NCBI GenBank assembly: GCA_021790555.1
Contig: JAJYGY010000124.1
Coordinates: 1-7,556, forward strand
Length of the DNA stretch: 7,556 nucleotides
DNA from: a bacterium
GTDB taxonomy: Bacteria; Oederibacteriota; JAJYGY01
Reading direction: 5' to 3'
A program made the position numbers and the translations under genes. Shown here one piece after another: positions 1 to 5,728 of the stretch. Under the pieces are notes generated by a model. It worked only from the letters and a program-made list of their open reading frames with translations. It did not search any database and had not been told where the DNA came from. Each line of letters starts with the position of its first letter. The stretch's first letter is position 1.

Positions 1-31
1 GCGCTCGCGGCGGCGCGTGCTGCGGGCTCGC

Positions 32-334
32 TCAGGCGATCGGCGGCGATGAATCGGAGAGAAGCGACTCGATGCGGCGGTTCGCCAGCATCTCGTCGCC
101 GGCGAGCGCTCCGACGTAGGCCGAGACCAGCGCCTCCACGCTGTGGCCGAGTCGGCGAGCGATCTCACCGAGTGGCACCCCAGCCTGTAGCCACGTCGTA
201 GCGGCAGCGTGCCCGCAGTCGTAGACACGCAGCGGCGCGTGTCCGATTTCGCGCAGTGCGCGCTGCCAGGCACGCGACCAGTTGGAACGCAGCGGCAGAC
301 GGCCCGTACGCGTGCGAAAGAGCAGGTCGTCAGC
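32..334 (-). pseudogene. Tyrosine recombinase (phage-type integrase), C-terminal catalytic fragment
   Basis: This is the C-terminal half of a tyrosine recombinase catalytic domain, read leftwards and ending with TGA at 32-34. Visible in order: a strand resembling GADDLLFRTRTGRL, the box-II region YDCGHAAATTW, then EIARRLGHS and the candidate nucleophile Tyr in LVSAYVGAL (codon 116-118), then a short tail. The pattern matches actinobacterial phage/ICE integrases, whose box II normally reads YD-x-RH. Here the arginine position is Gly (codon GGG at 212-214), so one of the catalytic arginines appears lost. The open frame formally continues to an ATG at 487, but codons upstream of about 335 are antisense to the rpsB tail and a terminator hairpin, show no integrase similarity and are Arg/Gly-rich, so I treat them as fortuitous. 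The first half of the protein, including the first catalytic arginine, is missing. Leu codons are mixed (CTC, CTA, CTT, CTG), unlike the CTG-dominated genes to the right. It is probably a non-functional remnant or one side of a chimeric join. Confidence 0.7.
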
Positions 335-442
335 GCCGAGGCCGTGATCGAGGGCAGGCAGGCGCCAGCCGCGCCGGCTGCCCCGGTCCCCGCGGCCGCG
401 CAGGAGGCCCCCAAGGCTCCGGCCACGGCTCCGGCCGCCTGA
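335..442 (+). CDS. rpsB: 30S ribosomal protein S2, C-terminal end only (partial)
   Basis: The last ~35 codons of a frame ending TGA at 440-442 read AEAVIEGRQ followed by an Ala/Pro-rich tail ending KAPATAPAA. The AEAVIEGR stretch fits the final helix of ribosomal protein S2, and rpsB is the usual gene directly upstream of tsf, so identity rests on this short match plus context. S2 binds the 30S subunit and is needed for S1 recruitment. The S2 body (more than 200 residues) is absent: upstream of about 335 the same frame runs antisense to an integrase fragment and has no S2 similarity, although it stays open back to an ATG at 209. The Ala/Pro tail beyond EGRQ is about 26 residues, a low-complexity extension of the kind S2 proteins often vary in. 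The start coordinate is the estimated junction, not a start codon. Confidence 0.6.
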   Translation, partial: AEAVIEGRQAPAAPAAPVPAAAQEAPKAPATAPAA

Positions 443-455
443 ACGGAAACGGATC

Positions 456-499
456 CGCCCCTTGGGCGCCGGCCTGGCCGCGCCCAAGGGGCGATTTTA
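456..499 (+). terminator. Strong intrinsic terminator or attenuator between rpsB and tsf
   Basis: A perfect 13-bp stem pairs CGCCCCTTGGGCG (456-468) with CGCCCAAGGGGCG (481-493). The 12-nt loop can itself fold four further pairs (470-473 with 477-480). It is followed at once by ATTTTA. This is a classic Rho-independent layout, 14 nt after the rpsB stop. No convincing promoter is visible between it and tsf, so it more likely causes partial termination (setting the S2 to EF-Ts ratio) than a full stop. Confidence 0.75.
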
Positions 500-539
500 T
501 GAGACCCCCCTCTTATCATATACAAGGAGACACCTTTCG

Positions 540-1445
540 ATGGCGGCGATCAGCGCGACATTGGTGAAGGACCTGCGCGAGAAGAGCGGCGCGGGCATGC
601 TGGAATGCAAGAAGGCCCTGGAGGAAAACGGCGGCGACCTGGCCAAGGCCATGGACTGGCTGCGCGAGAAGGGGATCGCCTCGGCGGGCAAGAAGGCCAG
701 CCGGGCGGCCAACGAGGGCCTGGTGGCCCTGCACGTGGCCGCCGACGGAAGGAAGGGCGTGATGGTGGAGATCAACTGCGAGACCGACTTCGTGGCCCGC
801 ACCGAGGACTTCAAGGCCCTGGCCTCCCAGCTGGCCGAGCAGGCCACCGGCGAGGCGCTTTCGACCGACCCCGCCCAGGCCGCCTCGGAACTGCTGGCGC
901 GGCCCTTCGCCCGCCAGTCCGGGCAGACGGTGGAGGAGGCCCTGAAGGCCCTCATCGGCAAGCTGGGCGAGAACATGAGCCTGGCGCGCGTGGCCTCCCT
1001 CGAAGTGAAGGGCTCCGGCCTGCTGGCCGCCTACCGCCACGCCGACGGCAAGCTGGGAACCCTGGTGGCCCTGGGCTGCGCCAAGGCCGACACCCTTTCC
1101 AAGGACGACTTCAAGTCCCTGGGGCACGACCTGGCCCTGCAGGTGGCGGGCTCCAACCCGCCCGCCCTGGTGGTGAAGCGCGAGGAGATCGACGCCGACT
1201 TCATCGCCAAGGAACGCGAGATCGCCCTGGTGCAGGCCAAGGCCACCGGCAAGCCGGAGGCCATCCTGCCCAAGATCGCCGAAGGCAAGGTCAACAAGGT
1301 GCTGGAGGAGATCACCCTTCTGGAGCAGCCCTTCATCAAGGAACCCGGAACCAAGGTGGGGGACCTGCTCAAGAAGGCCGCCTCGGGCCTGGGCGACACG
1401 GCCGAGGTGCAGGGGTTCAAGCGGCTGAAGGTGGGGGAAAAATAG
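540..1445 (+). CDS. tsf: Translation elongation factor Ts (EF-Ts)
   Basis: EF-Ts is the cytoplasmic guanine-nucleotide exchange factor that strips GDP from EF-Tu. The 301-residue product has the N-terminal UBA-like domain with the family signature LREKSGAGMLECKKAL (residues 12-27), and the EF-Tu-contacting core motif ETDFVARTEDF (81-91), in which TDFV inserts near the EF-Tu Mg2+ site. The second core half holds AYRHADGKLGTLVAL and LALQVA. The C-terminal part contains KVLEEITLLEQPFIK, typical of the family. Length is slightly above the E. coli protein (about 283 aa). I chose ATG 540 because AAGGAGA (524-530) lies 9 nt upstream and the protein then begins exactly at the family N-terminus. An in-frame ATG at 462 would start inside the terminator stem and add 26 unrelated residues. 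It ends with TAG and is followed by a 71-nt spacer to pyrH. Confidence 0.98.
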   Translation: MAAISATLVKDLREKSGAGMLECKKALEENGGDLAKAMDWLREKGIASAGKKASRAANEGLVALHVAADGRKGVMVEINCETDFVARTEDFKALASQLAEQATGEALSTDPAQAASELLARPFARQSGQTVEEALKALIGKLGENMSLARVASLEVKGSGLLAAYRHADGKLGTLVALGCAKADTLSKDDFKSLGHDLALQVAGSNPPALVVKREEIDADFIAKEREIALVQAKATGKPEAILPKIAEGKVNKVLEEITLLEQPFIKEPGTKVGDLLKKAASGLGDTAEVQGFKRLKVGEK

Positions 1446-1516
1446 GGCCGGGAATCGAGGGTTGAGAAGTCGAGGGTCCAGGAAATCCGGCCGTCTGGCC
1501 GCGCGGAGGAGATCGG
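1446..1516 (+). other. tsf-pyrH spacer with an 8-bp direct repeat
   Basis: This 71-nt spacer contains TCGAGGGT twice (1455-1462 and 1470-1477, period 15 bp), then a small hairpin CGGCC/GGCCG (1488-1492 with 1497-1501, 4-nt loop) just before the pyrH Shine-Dalgarno. No promoter or T-run is seen. Confidence 0.4.
1505..1512 (+). promoter_or_regulatory. Shine-Dalgarno site of pyrH that fixes a TTG start
   Basis: GGAGGAGA sits directly before TTG at 1517-1519; the GGAGG core is 7 nt from the start. There is no ATG or GTG at the family N-terminus, so this strong site is what identifies the rare start codon. Confidence 0.8.
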
Positions 1517-2230
1517 TTGCCCAAGCCCCGTTATAAACGCGTGCTGTTGAAGCTTTCGGGAGAGGCCCTGGCCGGCGGAGCCGGCACGGGCTTCGACCCC
1601 CAGATGCTGGAATCCATCGCCCGGCAGGTGAGGGAAGTCCACCGGCTGGGCGTGGAGCTGGGAATGGTGGTGGGGGGCGGCAACCTGTTCCGCGGCCCCA
1701 TGGGCGAGGCCATGGGGCTGGAGCGCGTGACCGGGGACACCATGGGCATGCTCGCCACGGTGATGAACGCGCTGGCCCTGCAGGACCAGCTGGAAAAGGC
1801 GGGCGTGTTCACCCGGGTGCAGACGGCGCTGGAGATGCAGAAGCTGGCCGAGCCCTTCATCCGCCGCCGGGCCATCCGCCACCTGGAAAAGGGGCGTGTG
1901 GTGGTCTTCGCGGCAGGGACGGGCAACCCCTACTTCACCACCGACACGGCCGCGGTGCTGAGGGCCATCGAGATCGGGGCCGAGGTCATCCTGAAGGCCA
2001 CCCAGGTGGAGGGCATCTACGACGCCGACCCGCGCAAGGTGCCCGGGGCCAAGCTCCACCGCAAGCTGAGCTACCAGGAGGTGTTCCAGCGCCGCCTGAA
2101 GGTGATGGACACCACGGCCGTGACCCTGTGCGAGGAGAACAAGCTGCCCATCCTGGTCTTCAACCTCCACCGGGAGGGGAACATCCGCCGGGCCGTGTGC
2201 GGCGAGAAGATCGGGACATTGGTGAACTGA
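1517..2230 (+). CDS. pyrH: UMP kinase (uridylate kinase)
   Basis: PyrH phosphorylates UMP to UDP with ATP, a step of pyrimidine nucleotide synthesis, as a cytoplasmic hexamer of the amino-acid-kinase fold. The 237-residue length is normal. Visible motifs: YKRVLLKLSGEAL at the N-terminus (6-18, phosphate-binding Lys and Gly), GGGNLFRG (53-60), GDTMGMLATVMNALAL (73-88), the UMP-binding NPYFTTDTAAVLRA (137-150) and the nucleotide-binding GIYDADP (166-172). Translation starts at TTG 1517, supported by a strong Shine-Dalgarno and because homologues begin a few residues before YKRVLLKLSGEAL. The only nearby alternative (GTG of the V in KRVLL) would cut into the first beta-strand. TTG together with a strong ribosome site may moderate expression relative to tsf and frr. 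Family members are typically regulated by GTP and UTP. Stop TGA is 47 nt before frr. Confidence 0.98.
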   Translation: MPKPRYKRVLLKLSGEALAGGAGTGFDPQMLESIARQVREVHRLGVELGMVVGGGNLFRGPMGEAMGLERVTGDTMGMLATVMNALALQDQLEKAGVFTRVQTALEMQKLAEPFIRRRAIRHLEKGRVVVFAAGTGNPYFTTDTAAVLRAIEIGAEVILKATQVEGIYDADPRKVPGAKLHRKLSYQEVFQRRLKVMDTTAVTLCEENKLPILVFNLHREGNIRRAVCGEKIGTLVN

Positions 2231-2277
2231 GGACGGCGGGGCCGGAAGCGCCCCGGCGCGTGAAGCGGGGGGTGGCC

Positions 2278-2841
2278 ATGGGACTGCTGGAAGACTTGTA
2301 CCAGGAAACCGAGCAGAAGATGGAGAAGTCGGTGGACAGCGTCCGCCGCGACTTCGCCAGCGTGCGCACCGGGAGGGCCTCCAAGAGCATCCTGGATTCG
2401 GTCAAGGTGGAATATTTCGGCGCGCAGATGTCGCTGAACCAGGTGGCCAACATCGCCGTGCCCGAGGCCCGGCTGATCGAGATCCGCCCCTTCGACAAGA
2501 CGGTCATCCCCGAGCTGGAAAAGGCCATCCTGCAGGCCAACCTGGGCCTGACCCCGCAGAGCGACGGCAAGGTGGTGCGCATCGGTTTTCCGCCTTTGAC
2601 CGAGGAGCGCAGGCGGGAGCTGGCCAAGGTGGTGAAAAAGATGGCCGAGGACGGCCGGGTCGCCATCCGCAACCAGCGCCGCGACGCCAACGAGAACGCC
2701 AAGGAGTTCGAGAAGGAGAAGATGATTTCCGAAGACGAGGGCAAGGCCTCGGAGGCGGTCATCCAGAAGAAGACGGACGCCGCCATCGCCAAGGTGGAGG
2801 AGCTGCTGGCGATGAAGGAAAAAGAGATCATGGAAATTTGA
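2278..2841 (+). CDS. frr: Ribosome recycling factor (RRF)
   Basis: RRF works with EF-G to split the post-termination ribosome. The product is 187 residues, close to the usual 185. The N-terminal helix carries MEKSVDSVRRDFASVRTGRA (15-34), where RTGRA is the family hallmark at the turn of the three-helix bundle. The compact domain II follows (about 35-105; VEYFGAQMSLNQVANIAVPE and IEIRPFDK). The second and third helices contain RRELAKVVKKMAEDGRVAIR and RNQRRDAN (131-138), then a long charged helix to the C-terminus. The start at ATG 2278 matches the family N-terminus. Upstream there is only a run of six G (2267-2272), 5 nt from the start, rather than a full GGAGG. A GTG at 2272 is an alternative adding two residues. 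The stop codon TGA 2839-2841 lies just before uppS, giving likely translational coupling. Confidence 0.98.
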   Translation: MGLLEDLYQETEQKMEKSVDSVRRDFASVRTGRASKSILDSVKVEYFGAQMSLNQVANIAVPEARLIEIRPFDKTVIPELEKAILQANLGLTPQSDGKVVRIGFPPLTEERRRELAKVVKKMAEDGRVAIRNQRRDANENAKEFEKEKMISEDEGKASEAVIQKKTDAAIAKVEELLAMKEKEIMEI

Positions 2842-2852
2842 GGCTCCTGTCC

Positions 2853-3632
2853 ATGCGGGCACCGCTCACCCATAGCGTCGGCAATCCGGAAAAAGCCGGG
2901 CGGCACGGGCTCGACCCGGCCCGCCTGCCGTCGCACATCGCCATCATCATGGACGGCAACGGGCGCTGGGCCAAAAAGAGGGGCCTGCCGAGGGTGGCGG
3001 GGCACAAGGAGGCCATGGAGTCGGTGCGGGCGGTCGTCAGGGGATGCCGCGAGGCCGGCATCCCCTACCTGACCCTCTACACCTTCTCCTCCGAAAACTG
3101 GAGGCGCCCACGCGCCGAGGTCAGCTTCCTGATGCGCCTGCTGGTGACCTACCTGCGCAAGGAGGTCCGCGAGCTGCACGACGAGGGGGTGAAGATCACC
3201 GCCATCGGCCGCCTGGAGGAGCTTCCCGCCCCGGCCCGGGCCGAGCTGAAGCGGGCCATGGACCGCACGCGTTCCAACCGCCGCCTGACGCTGACCCTGG
3301 CCCTCAACTACGGCGGCCGCAACGAAATCCTGGACGCGGCCAGGGCCCTGGCCCGGGACGCCTCCCGGGGCAGGCTGGACCTGAAGGCGCTGGATGAAAA
3401 GGCCTTTTCGGGCTACCTCTACCAGTCGACCGCGCCGGATCCGGACCTGGTCATCCGCACCAGCGGCGAATACCGCCTCTCCAATTTCCTCCTGTGGCAG
3501 GCCGCTTATTCCGAGCTCTACATCACGCCGGTGCTGTGGCCGGATTTCCGCGGGCCCCAGCTGATCGCCGCCCTCAAGGACTTCCAGTCGCGGGAGCGCC
3601 GCTTCGGCGACATCTCCGCCCGGAGGCGGTGA
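2853..3632 (+). CDS. uppS: Isoprenyl transferase (undecaprenyl diphosphate synthase)
   Basis: This cis-prenyltransferase condenses isopentenyl diphosphate units onto farnesyl diphosphate to build the C55 lipid carrier for peptidoglycan and other envelope glycans; it acts at the inner face of the membrane. In the 259-residue product the catalytic block HIAIIMDGNGRWA (28-40, Asp34) is intact. It is followed by GHKEAMESV, LTLYTFSSENWRRP (73-86), LNYGGRNEI (151-159), and the C-terminal substrate block DLVIRTSGEYRLSNFLLWQ (198-216) with AYSELYITPVLWPDF. I prefer ATG 2853, which has GAGG (2840-2843) 9 nt upstream. A TTG at 2838 would overlap the frr stop (TTGA) and add five residues. The roughly 20 residues before the catalytic block are poorly conserved in the family, so the start is not certain. 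The substrate chain length (C55 or another) cannot be read from sequence alone. Dxr in the same cluster feeds the same pathway. Confidence 0.97.
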   Translation: MRAPLTHSVGNPEKAGRHGLDPARLPSHIAIIMDGNGRWAKKRGLPRVAGHKEAMESVRAVVRGCREAGIPYLTLYTFSSENWRRPRAEVSFLMRLLVTYLRKEVRELHDEGVKITAIGRLEELPAPARAELKRAMDRTRSNRRLTLTLALNYGGRNEILDAARALARDASRGRLDLKALDEKAFSGYLYQSTAPDPDLVIRTSGEYRLSNFLLWQAAYSELYITPVLWPDFRGPQLIAALKDFQSRERRFGDISARRR

Positions 3633-3675
3633 AGAGGCCCCGGGACGGCCGGCGTCCCCATCTTGGATAGGTCCC

Positions 3676-4509
3676 ATGATCGCCAGAATCCTGCTTTCGG
3701 CCGTCCTGCTGCCCGGCTTCATCCTGCTGTTCTTCCTCCCCAACCCGGTCTACTACGCCCTTTTCGCCGCCGCCGTGCTCGTGCTGGGATACCTGGAATA
3801 CGCCGGCATGATGCGCCTGCGCGGGCACCGCGTCTTCCCCTGGTTCGGCGTGGCCTGGGTCCTGGTTTTCCTGCTTTCGGCCTTTCCCGCGGACAGGCTC
3901 CCCGCGGGCCTGGAGCGGATGCCGGCGGCCCTGAATTCCGACGGCATGGTGCCCCTGCTGCTGGTGGGGCTGGGCCTGCTGCACCTGACCCGGCCCCGGG
4001 GCGAGGCCGAGCTGCCCTCGCTGATGGCGGACTTTTTCGGGCCCTTCTACCTGGCGGGCCTGGGGGTCTTCCTCATCAAGCTGGAAACCCTTCCCCAGGG
4101 CGGCTGGTGGACCTACCTGCTTTTCTACTACAGCTGGATCTACGACGCCGGGGCCTATTTCGTGGGGCGCACCCTGGGGCGGCGGCCGCTTTCCCCCTTC
4201 TCGCCCAACAAGACCCTGGAAGGCGTGGCCGGCGGCATGGCGGCCTCGATGCTGCTGGTCTTCGTGCTGGTCAAGCCCCTGCTGCCGGCCGGCTTTCCCC
4301 TGGGCTGGAAGGCCCTGCTGGCGCTGGCGCCCCTGACGGCCGTGCTGGGACAGGCGGGCGACCTGCTGGAGTCGATGCTGAAGCGCCACGCCGGGGTGAA
4401 GGATTCCGGGATCCTGCTTTCCAGGCTGGGCGGGGTGCTGGACAAGACCGACAGCCCGCTTTTCATCGCCCCGCTGCTCTATTTCGTGGCGACCCACTTC
4501 CACGCCTGA
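3676..4509 (+). CDS. cdsA: Phosphatidate cytidylyltransferase (CDP-diacylglycerol synthase)
   Basis: CdsA is an integral membrane enzyme that converts phosphatidate and CTP into CDP-diacylglycerol, the precursor of all major phospholipids. The 277-residue product is strongly hydrophobic with roughly eight membrane-spanning stretches, the first at about residues 4-21. Family landmarks are DAGAYFVGR (157-165), SPNKTLEG (176-183) and the C-terminal signature ESMLKRHAGVKDSG (232-245) followed by GGVLDKTDS (252-260). Two departures stand out. The usual PGHGG preceding VLD reads SRLGG (249-253), and the Arg normally after VLD is Lys (257). Both Asp residues of the LD-x-x-D pair are present. Start ATG 3676 has GGATAGG (3665-3671) 4 nt upstream and places the first membrane helix at the N-terminus. 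It sits 43 nt after uppS. I am confident of the family; full activity is inferred. Confidence 0.95.
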   Translation: MIARILLSAVLLPGFILLFFLPNPVYYALFAAAVLVLGYLEYAGMMRLRGHRVFPWFGVAWVLVFLLSAFPADRLPAGLERMPAALNSDGMVPLLLVGLGLLHLTRPRGEAELPSLMADFFGPFYLAGLGVFLIKLETLPQGGWWTYLLFYYSWIYDAGAYFVGRTLGRRPLSPFSPNKTLEGVAGGMAASMLLVFVLVKPLLPAGFPLGWKALLALAPLTAVLGQAGDLLESMLKRHAGVKDSGILLSRLGGVLDKTDSPLFIAPLLYFVATHFHA

Positions 4510-4549
4510 GCCGGGTCACCAGGCCGGATCCCCTTTCTCGACGAATTCC

Positions 4550-5728
4550 ATGGCAGGCACGCGCCGAATCTCCATTCTTGGCTCCACCGGTTCCATCGGG
4601 GTCAGCGCCCTGAAGGTGGCGGAACACCTGGGGGGCCGGGTGCGCGTGGTGGGCCTTGCCGCGCTCAGCAGCGCCGAGGCGCTGCTGAGCCAGGCCCGGC
4701 GTTTCCGGCCCCGGGTGGTGGGCCTGGGCGACCCCAAGGGCGCGGCCTGGCTGAAGCGCCGCCTGGAGGCCCTCAAGGGCCCCCGGACGCGGGTGCTGGC
4801 CGGCGCCGAAGCCCTGGCCGGGGTGGCCACCGAGCCTTCCGCCGACATGGTGCTGACCTCGGTGGTGGGCGCGGCCGGCCTGCTCCCCACGCTGCTGGCC
4901 ATCCGGGCGGGCAAGGACATCGCCCTGGCCAACAAGGAGACCCTGGTCGCGGCCGGGGAGCTGGTCAGCCGCGAGGCGCGCCGGCGGGGCGTGCGGCTGC
5001 TGCCCGTGGATTCGGAGCACAACGCGATCTTCCAGTGCCTGGCCGGCATCGCCGACCCCGGGCAGGTGAGGCGCCTGATCCTGACGGCCTCGGGAGGCCC
5101 CTTCCGCCGCCACAGCCGCGAGAAGCTCGCCCGCGTGACGCGCGAGGAGGCGCTGAACCACCCCACCTGGAAGATGGGGCCCAAGATCACCGTGGATTCG
5201 GCCACGCTGATGAACAAGGGCCTGGAGGTGATCGAGGCGCGCTGGCTCTTCGGGCTGGATTTCGACCGGATCTCGGTGGTGGTGCACCCCCAGTCGGTGA
5301 TCCATTCCATGGTGGAGACCCTGGACGGCAGCATCCTGGCCCAGCTCGGGCCCACCGACATGCGCCTGCCCATCCAGTACGCCTTCACCTACCCGGCCCG
5401 CGTTCCGCCCAGCGCCGGCCACCTGGACTTCTTTTCGCTGGCCCCGCTGACCTTCGAGCCGCCGCGCCTGGCGGACTTCCCCTGCCTGGGGCTGGCCTAC
5501 CGGGCCGGCCGCCTGGGGGGGACGGCGCCGGCGGCGCTCAACGCGGCCAACGAATCCGCGGTGCAGGCCTTCCTGGCCGGCCGCCTGGGCTTCACCCAGA
5601 TCCCCAAGGTGCTCAAGAAGGCCCTGGACCGGCACCCCCGGGCCGCCCGTCAGGACCTGGATTCCATCCTGGCGGCCGATCGATGGGCCCGCCGCTTCGT
5701 CGAGGAAGAAACCCATGCACTTCAGTAG
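4550..5728 (+). CDS. dxr: 1-deoxy-D-xylulose 5-phosphate reductoisomerase
   Basis: Dxr (IspC) rearranges and reduces DXP to 2-C-methyl-D-erythritol 4-phosphate with NADPH, the committed step of the MEP isoprenoid pathway. It is cytoplasmic and needs a divalent metal. The 392-residue length is typical. The NADPH fold opens with ISILGSTGSIG (7-17). Further landmarks are LANKETLVAAGE (126-137), the metal ligands in DSEHN (Asp154, Glu156), the flexible-loop and substrate region LTASGGPFR (178-186) with His204 in HPTWKMG, MNKGLEVIEA (221-230, third metal ligand Glu226) and VHPQSVIHSMVE. All catalytic residues I can place are present. Start ATG 4550 matches the family N-terminus, but no Shine-Dalgarno is visible in the 25 nt before it, unlike its neighbours. 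It lies 40 nt after cdsA, and its last 14 nt overlap rseP. Its product supplies the isoprenoid route used by UppS. Confidence 0.98.
   Translation: MAGTRRISILGSTGSIGVSALKVAEHLGGRVRVVGLAALSSAEALLSQARRFRPRVVGLGDPKGAAWLKRRLEALKGPRTRVLAGAEALAGVATEPSADMVLTSVVGAAGLLPTLLAIRAGKDIALANKETLVAAGELVSREARRRGVRLLPVDSEHNAIFQCLAGIADPGQVRRLILTASGGPFRRHSREKLARVTREEALNHPTWKMGPKITVDSATLMNKGLEVIEARWLFGLDFDRISVVVHPQSVIHSMVETLDGSILAQLGPTDMRLPIQYAFTYPARVPPSAGHLDFFSLAPLTFEPPRLADFPCLGLAYRAGRLGGTAPAALNAANESAVQAFLAGRLGFTQIPKVLKKALDRHPRAARQDLDSILAADRWARRFVEEETHALQ
5702..5710 (+). promoter_or_regulatory. Shine-Dalgarno site of rseP inside the end of dxr
   Basis: GAGGAAGAA, coding the Glu-rich end of Dxr, lies 4 nt before the rseP ATG (GAGG is 9 nt away). 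Together with the 14-nt overlap it implies translational coupling of rseP to dxr. Confidence 0.6.

Noticed and set aside
1..31. Sequence left of the integrase stop
   Set aside because: Only 31 bases; no attachment-site repeat of them is seen elsewhere in the window and no gene can be assigned.
209..334. In-frame + strand extension of the rpsB tail back to ATG 209
   Set aside because: The translated stretch has no S2 similarity and is antisense to recognisable integrase codons, so the open frame is fortuitous.
335..487. N-terminal extension of the integrase frame up to an ATG at 487
   Set aside because: Its codons are antisense to the rpsB tail and the terminator hairpin and give an Arg/Gly-rich sequence without recombinase features.
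491..530. Possible promoter before tsf (TATCAT at 514-519 as a -10)
   Set aside because: No acceptable -35 lies 16-19 nt upstream, that position being within the terminator stem, and the AT bases are explained by the terminator T-run and leader.
462..539. Upstream in-frame ATG extending EF-Ts by 26 residues
   Set aside because: It starts inside the terminator stem, has no ribosome site and adds residues without family similarity; ATG 540 has a good Shine-Dalgarno and the correct N-terminus.
3642..3658. 6-bp hairpin in the uppS-cdsA gap as a terminator
   Set aside because: The stem is short, no T-run follows, and it lies within what looks like a continuous operon; small GC hairpins are expected by chance in this composition.
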